Source: Bordetella parapertussis (lineage in GTDB: Bacteria > Cyanobacteriota > Cyanobacteriia > PCC-6307 > Cyanobiaceae). From it: a stretch of 40,883 nucleotides of DNA. The notes under the pieces are model-generated. The model was not told the DNA's origin and did not search any database. It saw nothing but the letters and a program-made list of their open reading frames with translations. Numbering within the stretch: position 1 is the first letter of the stretch; each line of letters begins with the position of its first letter. Location of the stretch: NCBI GenBank assembly GCA_943324725.2, contig CALPMR020000002.1, forward strand, positions 1-40,883, given 5' to 3'. A program made the translations under genes and the position numbers. Shown piece after piece: positions 16,863 to 24,040 of the stretch.

Positions 16863-17618
16863 GTGATCGGCTCGGACCCAGAGGAGGGACGCCCCCCCCA
16901 GAGCGTGCAGGCGGGGCTCTGGCTGTTTGCACCCAACCGCGATACCCAGGGCGGCAGCGCCTGGTTGTGCGAGGTCGGAGATGGAGATCTGCTGATCGAT
17001 ATCCCGGCGTTCACCAAGGCCAACCTGGAGATGCTCCAGCAGCGCTGCCGCCGGCGCAGCGGCTGGATCGTGCTCACCGGTCGCGATGGCCATGGGCGCT
17101 GCCGGCGCTGGCAGGAGGCCCTGGGTTGGCCGGTGCTGGTCCAGGAGCAGGAGGCCTATCTGCTGCCCGGTGTGGCTTTGCTCACCAGATTTGCCGACAG
17201 TTTTGAACTGGTCAACGGTGTGCGGCTGCTGTGGACTCCGGGACCTAGCCCGGGAGCCTGCGTGGTGCATGTGCGCCTCGACGCTCAGGGCGCCGGAGCT
17301 GGGTCGAGTGCCGAGCCTGCAGGCTCGGCTGGCGGCGCGTCGCTCGATGGTCTGTTCTGCGGACGGCTGCTGGTGCCGCTGGCCCCCCAGCGCCTGGCTC
17401 CACTGCGGCGGCGCAGCTGTTTTCACTGGCCCCGTCAGCTGCGCAGTGTCGAGAATCTGCGCCAATGGCTGCCTGCGGGTTGCCCGGATTGGATCGCCAG
17501 TGGCGCCGGCCTGGGGGCGTTGCAGGGCGAAAAACTGGTGCGTTCGGGGGCGGCCCAGCTGGCCGGTCTCGATCTGCTCCAGGCCCTTCATGCTCCCGAT
17601 CCGGGGTTGTCGAGTTGA
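16863..17618 (+). CDS. metallo-beta-lactamase-fold protein lacking the metal-binding motif
   Basis: The 251-residue product (from GTG 16863) aligns in my recollection with a cyanobacterial MBL-fold family. It has APNRDTQGGSAWLCEV and LLIDIPAF near the N-terminus, VLVQEQEAYLLPG in the middle, and SCFHWPRQLRSVENLRQWL near the C-terminus. The family position that should carry HxHxDH reads LTGRDGHG (71-78), and the later TPGHS position reads TPGPSPG (125-131). The zinc ligands are therefore largely lost, and hydrolase activity looks unlikely. A Gly/Ala/Ser-rich insert lies at about 141-160. The frame extends upstream to 16710 but overlaps glgX there. Start uncertain, family fairly sure. Confidence 0.75.
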   Translation: MIGSDPEEGRPPQSVQAGLWLFAPNRDTQGGSAWLCEVGDGDLLIDIPAFTKANLEMLQQRCRRRSGWIVLTGRDGHGRCRRWQEALGWPVLVQEQEAYLLPGVALLTRFADSFELVNGVRLLWTPGPSPGACVVHVRLDAQGAGAGSSAEPAGSAGGASLDGLFCGRLLVPLAPQRLAPLRRRSCFHWPRQLRSVENLRQWLPAGCPDWIASGAGLGALQGEKLVRSGAAQLAGLDLLQALHAPDPGLSS

Positions 17619-17703
17619 TCGGATCGGCGACCTGCGGGGGGTGTTTTGGCTGCCCGCCGACGGACCTGAAGGCCAGAACCATTGCGATCAGCGGTTTTTG
17701 GTG

Positions 17704-17732
17704 TTGCAGCTCAGCGGCAACCTTCATACGAT
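17704..17732 (+). promoter_or_regulatory. candidate promoter of the HU gene
   Basis: TTGCAG (17704-17709), a 17-base spacer, then TACGAT (17727-17732). Both boxes are good sigma-70 matches with ideal spacing. The HU ATG is at 17848, giving a leader of about 110 bases. It lies after the stop of the MBL-fold gene, so HU is probably its own transcription unit, closed by the terminator at 18167. Confidence 0.55.
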
Positions 17733-17847
17733 TGGCGCGCTGAATCCAACGGGCGGTCGGGGGCCTCTCCGAACCGCTGCCCAGCGGCCGCCGCACCCCC
17801 GACACCACTCCCGATACCCCCCGCACGACCGGAGGCACTTCCGACCA

Positions 17848-18123
17848 ATGAACAAAGCTGATCTCGTCAACCTCGTTGCCGCCCGCACCGAGCTCACCAA
17901 AACCGACGTCTCCCTCGTGGTCGACGCCGCCATTGAAACCATCATCGATTCGGTGGTGGAAGGCAAGAAGGTTTCAATCCTGGGCTTCGGTTCCTTCGAA
18001 CCCCGTGATCGCTCCGAACGCCAGGGTCTGAATCCCAAGACCGGCGAAAAGATTGCGATTCCTGCCAAGCGGGTCCCCGCCTTCACCGCCGGCAAACTGT
18101 TCAAGGACCGGGTTCAGGGCTGA
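17848..18123 (+). CDS. hup: HU-family DNA-binding protein
   Basis: A 91-residue histone-like protein that bends and compacts DNA as a homodimer. The whole family pattern is present: MNKADLVNLVAARTELTKTD, then VSILGFGSFEPRDRSERQG. After that come GLNPKTGEKIAIPAKRVPAFTAGKLFKDRV, where the arm tip NPKTGEKI and the proline that intercalates in DNA lie. Length is normal. GGAGG at 17831-17835 precedes the ATG by 12 bases. A 17-bp-spaced promoter lies upstream and a strong intrinsic terminator downstream, consistent with a highly expressed single-gene unit. Confidence 0.97.
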   Translation: MNKADLVNLVAARTELTKTDVSLVVDAAIETIIDSVVEGKKVSILGFGSFEPRDRSERQGLNPKTGEKIAIPAKRVPAFTAGKLFKDRVQG

Positions 18124-18166
18124 TCCCTGGGGTCGGATTCGCCGATGAACAGGCCGATCCGTCCTG

Positions 18167-18192
18167 GCGGTCCCATGGGGGACCGCTTTTTT
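18167..18192 (+). terminator. intrinsic terminator of the HU gene
   Basis: Eight-base-pair stem GCGGTCCC / GGGACCGC with loop ATGG, followed by six T residues (18187-18192). It lies 44 bases after the HU stop. The gluQ frame is formally open across it, but the true gluQ start is downstream. Confidence 0.9.
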
Positions 18193-18276
18193 CATGCGGA
18201 CCCGCCGGGATCGGCCGCAGATTGGTCAGCATCCATTCACAGCGTTCGTTCCCAGCCGCTGCAGGAGGCGATCGCG

Positions 18277-19269
18277 GTGAGCTTGCCCCAGCACCTCCAG
18301 GCGCAGATCCAGGCGGGCCTGGTCCGGCGGCAGCAGGGCTATCGCGGTCGCTTTGCGCCGTCCCCCAGCGGCGCTCTGCACCGGGGCAATCTGCGGACGG
18401 CGCTGCTCAGCTGGCTGCATGCCCGGCTCCACGGCGGCGAATGGCTGCTGCGCATCGATGACCTCGATCGGCCCCGCAACCGCCCGGGCGCCGACGAACA
18501 GATCCTGGCGGATCTGCGCTGGCTGGGTCTTGCCTGGGATGGCCCTGTGGTTCGCCAGAGCCAGCGGCGGGGGCTCTACGCCAGCGTCCTGTCGTCGCTG
18601 CGCCGCAGCGGCAGCCTTTATCCCTGTGGCTGCAGTCGCAGGCTGTTGGCCGACATCTCAGCGCCCCACGGGGCCCTGGCGGTCTATCCGGGCTTCTGCC
18701 GCCAGGGGGGCCTGGGCTGGGGGCCGCACCAGGGTCGGCTCCCCAGCTGGCGGCTGCGATTGGCTGAGGCCGCCCTCAGCTGGCCGGAGGATTCAGGCCG
18801 GCACGGCTGTCTCGAGGCCGCCCGCGAGGTGGGCGATGTGGTGTTGCGGCGAGCCGACGGGCTGGTGGCCTATCACCTGGCCACGGCGGTGGATGAGCTG
18901 ACCCTGGGGATCACGGCGGTGGTGCGGGGGGAGGATCTCTGGGCCTCCACCGGGCCCCAGGTGGCGGTGATGGCAGCCCTGGGGGCGCCATCACCGCCGC
19001 GCTACTGGCATCTGCCGCTCTGGCGCGATTGCCAGGGGCAGCGCCTCAGCAAGCGCGACGGCGCCGAAGGCCTTGCAGGGCTCCGTCAGAGCGGCGGCGA
19101 TGGGGCGGCGGTGATCGGGCTGCTGGCCGCCAGCCTGGGCCTGGTGCCAGCCGGCAGTCGCCTGAGCGCCGAGGAGCTGGGTCAGCAGCTTCAGCTGCCC
19201 GATCTGCTGGCCAGGGTTCACGGCCCCCTCAGCCCTATCCCCAAGGGAGCTGACCCTGGCGAGGCTTAA
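18277..19269 (+). CDS. gluQ: glutamyl-Q tRNA(Asp) synthetase (YadB/GluQ-RS)
   Basis: GluQ-RS attaches glutamate to the queuosine base of tRNA-Asp. It is a GluRS paralogue lacking the anticodon-binding domain. The 330-residue product has RFAPSPSGALHRGNLRTALL (the HIGH motif as LHRG, near residue 34) and RIDDLDRPRNRPGA. YPCGCSRR...YPGFC is the zinc-binding region, VVRGEDLW is the active-site helix, and RLSKRDGAEGL is the KMSKS loop. Length fits the family. GTG 18277 is set by an excellent AGGAGG at 18263-18268, eight bases upstream. A HIP1 palindrome lies between the two. The frame opens at 18145, but that would run through the HU terminator. Confidence 0.94.
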   Translation: MSLPQHLQAQIQAGLVRRQQGYRGRFAPSPSGALHRGNLRTALLSWLHARLHGGEWLLRIDDLDRPRNRPGADEQILADLRWLGLAWDGPVVRQSQRRGLYASVLSSLRRSGSLYPCGCSRRLLADISAPHGALAVYPGFCRQGGLGWGPHQGRLPSWRLRLAEAALSWPEDSGRHGCLEAAREVGDVVLRRADGLVAYHLATAVDELTLGITAVVRGEDLWASTGPQVAVMAALGAPSPPRYWHLPLWRDCQGQRLSKRDGAEGLAGLRQSGGDGAAVIGLLAASLGLVPAGSRLSAEELGQQLQLPDLLARVHGPLSPIPKGADPGEA

Positions 19270-19287
19270 GGAAGGTTTCGGGATCGC

Positions 19288-19304
19288 GGCGGGGTTTTCC
19301 CGCC
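19288..19304. other. short perfect hairpin after gluQ
   Basis: GGCGGG, loop GTTTT, CCCGCC, 18 bases after the gluQ stop. It has no T-run, so it is at best a weak terminator or an RNA 3' end stabiliser. It lies just before the small CxxC gene. Confidence 0.35.
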
Positions 19305-19348
19305 ACAGTGTGGAGACCGAAACACGGGCCGCTCAGCCCTCGCTCCCG

Positions 19349-19597
19349 ATGACCAGATCCCAGGCCTCTGGGCCCGCCAACATCAACACCCTCAGCGTCA
19401 ACAGCAAGACGCTTGGCGGCAGCGGCGGCGTGCCCGCCTGCAGTCGCTGCGGCGGCAGCGGCATGCTTCGCCTCGGTGATCAGCGCTATCGCACCTGTCT
19501 GGAGTGCCTCGGTCGGGGCCAATTGCTGCAGCCAACCCTCGACACCCTGTTTGTGCCCAGGATCAGCGTTGCTGCTTCCGCTTCTGTCGCAGGATGA
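19349..19597 (+). CDS. small protein with two DnaJ-type CxxCxG zinc motifs
   Basis: From ATG 19349 the product has 82 residues; a GTG at 19310 would add 13. It contains CSRCGGSG and TCLECLGRG about 20 residues apart, the paired CxxCxGxG-like motif of DnaJ-type zinc fingers. Small plant and cyanobacterial proteins with this motif (BSD2/PSA2-like) act in assembly of photosynthetic complexes or Rubisco; such a role is only an inference. The N-terminus is Ser/Asn-rich, the C-terminus short and Ala-rich. Its last 35 bases overlap the end of the opposite-strand 38-residue gene. Confidence 0.6.
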   Translation: MTRSQASGPANINTLSVNSKTLGGSGGVPACSRCGGSGMLRLGDQRYRTCLECLGRGQLLQPTLDTLFVPRISVAASASVAG

Positions 19598-19679
19598 AAA
19601 AGGCCGTGGTGGCAACCACCGCAGCCAGGGGCGCTGCGGTCAGCAGCAGCAGGATCACGGCGGTCCAGTCGGTGTACAT
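19563..19679 (-). CDS. candidate 38-residue single-pass membrane protein
   Basis: A complete ATG-to-TGA frame on the minus strand encodes a short polar start (MYTDWT), one hydrophobic helix (about residues 7-29, VILLLLTAAPLAAVVATTAF) and a basic tail (RQKRKQQR). This is the layout of tiny photosynthetic or respiratory membrane subunits and follows the positive-inside rule. It does not match the psbX, psbY, petN or psaM sequences I know. The ribosome-binding site is poor (AGGG directly before ATG). It overlaps the 3' end of the CxxC gene on the other strand, so both readings need comparison across genomes. Confidence 0.45.
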   Translation of the reverse strand: MYTDWTAVILLLLTAAPLAAVVATTAFFILRQKRKQQR

Positions 19680-19733
19680 CCCTGCAGTGCTGAAAGCCTT
19701 GCCATCATCCCAGCAGGCCTCCCTCTCCTCCCC

Positions 19734-20009
19734 ATGATCCAGCGACTGCTTCAGCTTGCCCAGCCGGGAATCCTGCTGACGATCCTGCTGCTGCTGGCGG
19801 GTCCGGGGGCGGCCCGGGCAGGCATTCAGTTCGAGAATTGCGTCAACGGCACGGATGGCTCGATCAGCTGCGACACCGTGCCCACGGGCAACACCTACAT
19901 GAATGACAAAGATGCCCAGTACGGGTTGCTGCAGAACGCCAGTCCTGGCTGGAGCGAATTCGACCCTTACGAGGGCTACAACGAAGAATTCGGGGATGCG
20001 GATTTCTGA
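19734..20009 (+). CDS. small secreted protein with signal peptide
   Basis: The 91-residue product starts MIQRLLQLAQPGILLTILLLL with a cleavage site near residue 28-29 (GAARA-G). This is a clear Sec signal peptide. The mature part is acidic and Asn/Tyr/Asp-rich. It has two cysteines 12 residues apart (FENC...SISC), which could form a disulphide in the periplasm or lumen, and ends in DPYEGYNEEFGDADF. No function recognised. ATG 19734 was chosen because the signal peptide begins there; the longer open frame upstream has no family look. Similar short proteins occur in other picocyanobacteria as far as I recall. Confidence 0.7.
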   Translation: MIQRLLQLAQPGILLTILLLLAGPGAARAGIQFENCVNGTDGSISCDTVPTGNTYMNDKDAQYGLLQNASPGWSEFDPYEGYNEEFGDADF

Positions 20010-20290
20010 GCTCTGCCTTGATGTGCCCAGGGCCTGATCCGTTCAGCGTCCGATCCGAGCTTCTCCCTTGGCTTGCTGGATGTCGACCCTGGTTGCCTCC
20101 GAGGTCGTTGTTGACCTTTCGTTGATCTGGTGCCGTGTCGAGTGGCCGGGGGGAGGACGCCGGTGCCGAGGCTCGGCTTGCGGCTGTCGGTGGTTGATGG
20201 GTCATCAGGGTCCCTCGCTGCAGCGGCCTCAAGCGCCGGTGCGGCCTAACGTTGGTGGCTCCGGTCTGGCGAGATCACCCGGCTGACCCC

Positions 20291-20536
20291 ATGCATTTCT
20301 GGGCCCCTGAAATCGATCCAGCCCACCCGATGGAGTGCACCCAGGCGGAGCGCTATGTGCTGCAGCGAATTATTGGCGGTGCCTACATCGCCATCGCGGC
20401 AGAGGACCAGAGCCTGCTGGACGTGGTGGAGCTGGATCGCGCCTATTTCTTTCATACCCACGACGCCGCCCTGCGGGCCGCAGGTGAGCTCAATCGCCTC
20501 GGCCTTGGCGGTGTCGATGTGGTGAAGATTGAGTGA
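20291..20536 (+). CDS. conserved-looking small protein, unknown
   Basis: The 81-residue product from ATG 20291 is soluble, with alternating beta and helix patterns (YIAIAAEDQSLLDVVELD; HDAALRAAGELNRLGLGGVDVV). One cysteine lies near the N-terminus. No motif is recognised. The compact size and absence of low complexity suggest a real gene; the codon pattern agrees with neighbours. It is preceded by a 281-base gap in which I see no gene. Confidence 0.55.
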   Translation: MHFWAPEIDPAHPMECTQAERYVLQRIIGGAYIAIAAEDQSLLDVVELDRAYFFHTHDAALRAAGELNRLGLGGVDVVKIE

Positions 20537-20649
20537 GGAGCGACGGGTTTCCGTACACGAATCAGGTCTTTGATCGTGAAGGCGCTGAGAGCAACCTGTT
20601 CCACTTTCGATAGGGTCAAATCAGACCTTGAGGCAGGAACTCCTTCGCC

Positions 20650-21390
20650 ATGAAACGCCACCATCTGCGCACGCTGCAGGCTCTCTACGCCCATCCGCTC
20701 CAGCACGGAGTACGGGTGGCGAAGGTCGAAGCCCTCTTCCGCTCCCTGGGGGCGAATGTCACCGAGCTGGGTGACCGGCGCCTGCGGTTGCAGCTGCCGG
20801 CAGGCCAGGAAACCTGGATCCACGCCGCCTGTGGACTGCGCCATCCCGATCTGGATGCGGACGCTGTGATGCGACTGCGCCATCTGCTCCAGGAGGCCGG
20901 TGTCACCCCAGAGCATCCCGAGGCTGATGCAGCCTCCCCCAGAGGCGATCAAGGTCGTCGCTTGATCCTGCATCTTGACCATCGCCACACCGATGTGTTC
21001 CTTCTGGAGGGGGAAGAGGTGGAGCACGCTGTACTCAGGCCCCATGGCATCTGGGGCACCGATCAGAACCTCAGCCATCGCCATGATCGCGATCAGGCTG
21101 GTCAGAGAGCAGCCATTGATCACGACTACCTTGCACGCCTCGCCGCAGCCATCGCGGCTGCCGATGTTGTGCTGCTGCTCGGTCATGGCCGTGGTGCCAA
21201 CGACATGCGCCAGTTGCTGCTCCACCACCTGGAAAACCATCATCGCGATCTGCTGGATCGGATTGTGGGGATTGAAACCCTCGATGACGGTGGCCTCAGT
21301 GATGAGCAGCTCGTGGCCATCGCCCGGGAGCATTTCGGCAATCTGCCCCACCGGCGTCCTGTTGTTGCAGCCGGGCAGGCTGTCACTTAA
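20650..21390 (+). CDS. two-domain protein: HicA-like N-terminus plus release-factor-like (eRF1-domain) C-terminus
   Basis: The 246-residue product has two parts. Residues 8-85 (LQALYAHPLQHGVRVAKVEALFRSLG...) follow the pattern of small double-stranded-RNA-binding HicA-like domains, including the His-Pro and a basic strand. Residues 104-232 start RLILHLDHRHTDVFLLEG and continue through LSHRHDRDQAGQRAAIDHDYLARLAAAI, ADVVLLLGHGRGANDMRQLLLHHL and LSDEQLVAIAREHFGN. That resembles bacterial eRF1-domain proteins (VLRF1/baeRF-like, sometimes annotated translational machinery protein). A ribosome- or RNA-linked role is an inference. AGGCAGGA lies about 10 bases before the ATG. His content is striking (roughly 25 His residues). 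Confidence 0.65.
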   Translation: MKRHHLRTLQALYAHPLQHGVRVAKVEALFRSLGANVTELGDRRLRLQLPAGQETWIHAACGLRHPDLDADAVMRLRHLLQEAGVTPEHPEADAASPRGDQGRRLILHLDHRHTDVFLLEGEEVEHAVLRPHGIWGTDQNLSHRHDRDQAGQRAAIDHDYLARLAAAIAAADVVLLLGHGRGANDMRQLLLHHLENHHRDLLDRIVGIETLDDGGLSDEQLVAIAREHFGNLPHRRPVVAAGQAVT

Positions 21391-21504
21391 TCCCGGCAAA
21401 CCCTGAGCAGCTCGGCTGGCCACCTTGGCAGGTTGGCCAGAGCTCGGGGTGGCAAGTTGCAGGCCAGGCTGTAGGTTATGTGCAGTTGTTGCTTCTCTTG
21501 CATC

Positions 21505-21870
21505 ATGTTGACAGGCTCTGATCTGCTGGCCAAGGTAAAGGAGCTGGGCGATGCCTCCAAATCAGACCTCGTGCGTGGCTCTGGCTACGTGAGCGTCAAG
21601 AAGGATGGAGCTGAGCGGCTGAATTTCACCGCTTTTTATGAGGCGCTGCTCGAGGCCAAAGGCGTCACTCTCAGCGATGGCGGTGGTAAGTCGGTGGGTA
21701 AAGGCGGGCGCAAGCTCAGCTACTTCGCCACGGTGCAGGGCAACGGCAATCTGCTGGTCGGCAAGGCCTACACCGCCATGCTTGATCTCCAGCCCGGTGA
21801 TGAGTTCGAGATCAAGCTGGGTCGCAAGCAGATCCGCCTGGTGCCTGTGGGCAGCGACGACGAGGAGTGA
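21505..21870 (+). CDS. AbrB-like transcriptional regulator (cyAbrB family)
   Basis: cyAbrB proteins are cyanobacterial DNA-binding regulators of carbon/nitrogen metabolism and, in some species, cell division and hydrogenase genes. Their AbrB domain is C-terminal. The 121-residue product starts MLTGSDLLAKVKELGDASKSDL, has YVSVKKDGAERLNFTAFYEALLEAKGV, and ends with the AbrB-type strand PGDEFEIKLGRKQIRLVPVG. Length and order match the family. Cyanobacteria usually carry two copies (cyAbrB1 and 2); I cannot say which this is. ATG 21505 is preferred over GTG/TTG further up because the family sequence begins there. Confidence 0.9.
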   Translation: MLTGSDLLAKVKELGDASKSDLVRGSGYVSVKKDGAERLNFTAFYEALLEAKGVTLSDGGGKSVGKGGRKLSYFATVQGNGNLLVGKAYTAMLDLQPGDEFEIKLGRKQIRLVPVGSDDEE

Positions 21871-22680
21871 ACTCGAACGCTCAGCCAGTGCCAGGTCCCG
21901 GATCTGGCGCCGGCTGTGCATGCTGGAACCAGTCCAGCCCGGTCAACACGAGTTCAGAATTATCTCGGAGAATCGCTGCTGCCGGCTGATCCATTGTCAA
22001 GGTGTGGCAGCTCAGGCCGATTGCTGGCTCGGATCAGGATGGTCAGAACCCTGCGGTACGAACTGGTTGATCGTGCTGGTTGATCGCCAGCCATGATCCT
22101 CGGCCAGGGCGGCGGCCGCTGAACAGCGGCGCTTCGCGATCGGCTGGCGCGCTGCACCCCGGATCGCGAACTGCCCGGATTGCGAACTGCCCGAATTGCC
22201 CGCAGCAGGGATTCCCCGCAGCACGGATTTGGCCGCAGCGCTGATTCCCCCTTAGCACCGATTGGCCGCAGCGCGGATTCCCAGTAGCACCGATTGCCCT
22301 GAGCTGGCTGAGGTCACGATTGCCGCGGCGATGTTCAGGACTGCCAACGGAGTCCTCTCCAGATCAGCGACTGCTCGGGCCCCGGAGTCGCTGCGTTTCA
22401 GCCCCATGGCGATCCGAGCGCTGGCCTCTGCCATCGACGATCTGTTGCTGCCGCAGGACGGGGCTGGCCTCGGATCGCAGCACAATGCCGCTCTGCAGGG
22501 GCAGCCAGCCGTCCGATCCGTCTGTTGCCACCGCTCTGCCTCGATGCTCGCCAACATCGCCGCGTGCTGCCGGGTGACGTTGCCGAGGCCCGCCAGGCCG
22601 ATGCGCCGCAGGAACTGGCCATCCCGCCGGGACGGAACTGGCGCGTTGTCGATGGCGGCGGCTCGGGCTGGAGAGCTCGT
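21871..22680. other. gene-poor stretch with tandem repeat and possible gene remnant
   Basis: No convincing gene is seen in these 810 bases. The left part has no structure I can name. 22161-22305 is a degenerate tandem repeat. 22310-22680 holds short open frames on both strands. On the minus strand, frames 1 and 2 each read gene-like for part of the way (for example FLRRIGLAGLGNVTRQHAA, then GWLPLQSGIVLRSEA one frame over), which could be a frameshifted remnant. A plus-strand frame 22262-22702 is open for 146 codons, but its composition is that of a shadow. Confidence 0.5.
22161..22305. repeat. degenerate 16-17 bp tandem repeat (about nine copies)
   Basis: Starts with GGATCGCGAACTGCCC (22161-22176) and GGATTGCGAACTGCCC (22177-22192). 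It continues as alternating units of the types GGATTCCCCGCAGCAC and GATTGGCCGCAGCGC. In its second half a 33-bp higher-order unit is visible at 22210-22242, 22243-22275 and, partly, from 22276. Common core: GATT, then C/G-rich, then GCAGC or TAGCAC. The period is not a multiple of three, so it is not a coding repeat. Confidence 0.8.
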
Positions 22681-23769
22681 TCAGCCCAGCCCCCCGCGCT
22701 GAGGAAGGGCCTGCCAGGCCTGCAGTTCCAGCACCAGGGCACTGTGGCGCTGGATCGCCTGGTCCACAAACAGGGCTGTGCGCACGCTGACGTCTGGATC
22801 CAACAGAAAGCGATACATGGCGATCGACGTGGTCAGGCAGCGCAGGGCCGCCAGCTGCAGGTCGCGGCGGGCGTCGGCCAGCGGATAGTCGCGTACCCCC
22901 TGGACCAGCAAGGTGCCATGCCAGAGCTGGAGCAGCTCATCGAGACGGCCCTGCCGCTGCATCACCGGCTCGCTGCCGCCGATCAGGAAGGCCAGGTCGA
23001 TGGTGGCCAGGCTGCGGCAGGCCCAGGACCAATCCAGAATCGTGGCGCTGGGGACCTGGGCGCTGCCGCCAAACAGCAGGTTGTCGGCGCGCAGGTCACC
23101 GTGCACCAGGGTCCAGGGGCGTTCGGCCAGCGCCGCATCGATGGCCTCCCTCTGATCCAGCACGGCCCGGATGATGGTGGTGGCCTGTTCGCCGAGCCGC
23201 ACGCTGTAGTTCGCCACAAAGGGTTCGACCAGATCCGCCTGCGGCTGCTGGAACCAGAAGCTGTGGGCCGGTAGCCAGGATTGTTGCTGCAGCTGGGGAT
23301 CCAGCCAGAACTCGGCATGCAGAACGGCGATGTTCTGCAGGGCGGCCACTGTTTCGGCATGGCTCAGGCCCAGCAGCTGATCGCCGCTGCGCAGGTGGCT
23401 CAGGTCCTCCAGCAGTAGCCAGCAGGGTTGGTTGGCGCTGCAGCCATAGACGATGGGCTGATGCTGTTTCAGCCTGGGAACCAGGTGGCTGTACACACCC
23501 ACTTCCCGTTCAAAGGAACGATTGAGGCGTGTGAATTCGTGGGCCTCCGGGTTGGTGGTCTCACTTTTGAGCACCACACTCTCAGGCGCACTTCCTGGCG
23601 GATGGCAGCTCAGCAGCAGCTGCCAGGTGGTGGATTGAAAGCCCCGTCCGCTGTCCATGGCCCGGATCTCCATGGCGCTGATCGCGGTGCCGAGCACCTC
23701 AGCGATCCAACCCATTTCGGGCATCTGGATCGTCTTGGGAGCAGGTGGGAGCACGGGTTCAGGACTCAT
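22681..23769 (-). CDS. aminoglycoside-phosphotransferase-fold kinase (EcKinase-like)
   Basis: The 362-residue product has the APH/choline-kinase fold. K68 in VVLKSE is the likely ATP lysine, LLLEDLSHL (118-126) the hinge, LVHGDLRADNLLF (221-233) the catalytic loop with D225, and ILDWSWA with D246 the metal-binding DFG equivalent. GRGFQSTTWQLLLSC near residue 41 is the glycine-rich loop. This pattern resembles bacterial members of the ecdysteroid-kinase-like group, whose substrates are mostly unknown small molecules. All kinase residues are present, so it is probably active. It is alone on its strand, with an AT-richer region upstream. Confidence 0.85.
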   Translation of the reverse strand: MSPEPVLPPAPKTIQMPEMGWIAEVLGTAISAMEIRAMDSGRGFQSTTWQLLLSCHPPGSAPESVVLKSETTNPEAHEFTRLNRSFEREVGVYSHLVPRLKQHQPIVYGCSANQPCWLLLEDLSHLRSGDQLLGLSHAETVAALQNIAVLHAEFWLDPQLQQQSWLPAHSFWFQQPQADLVEPFVANYSVRLGEQATTIIRAVLDQREAIDAALAERPWTLVHGDLRADNLLFGGSAQVPSATILDWSWACRSLATIDLAFLIGGSEPVMQRQGRLDELLQLWHGTLLVQGVRDYPLADARRDLQLAALRCLTTSIAMYRFLLDPDVSVRTALFVDQAIQRHSALVLELQAWQALPQRGGLG

Positions 23770-23982
23770 GACGGCCGTTCGGCATTGGTGCGGCAGTCAT
23801 GGCAGTGGGGGGTGTGCTCGATTGGCTTGGTTGCATCTGGTCGGATCTGGCGGGGACTGTCCTTGGTTCCAGCTTGGATCTGAGGCGTGGGACGGGCATC
23901 CGCTGCCGGCCAGACTGCCAGCATTTTTCGTTGCGGCTGGGAAGCAATTGTTGTGTATTTTGCACAGCTCAGGCACACTTTA

Positions 23983-24012
23983 ATCGAATTTAATCTGTGG
24001 TTGTTGCCACAG
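23983..24012 (-). terminator. candidate hairpin with AT-rich tail downstream of the 24041 gene
   Basis: Read on the minus strand: CTGTGG, loop CAACAA, CCACAG, followed by ATTAAATTCG. It lies 28 bases after the stop at 24041. The stem is only six pairs and the tail is AT-rich rather than a pure T-run, so this is a weak terminator at best. The AT-rich tract may equally contain the promoter of the kinase gene at 23769. Confidence 0.35.
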
Positions 24013-24040
24013 TTGGTTTGACACTGTTGGCCAGTTGTCC

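Noticed and set aside
17086..17847. Long frame leading into HU from 17086
   Set aside because: It overlaps the MBL-fold gene in a different frame; HU has its own promoter, GGAGG and conserved start at 17848.
22161..22305. CRISPR array
   Set aside because: Units are only 16-17 bp, diverged, directly abutting, with no unique spacers of constant length and no cas genes.
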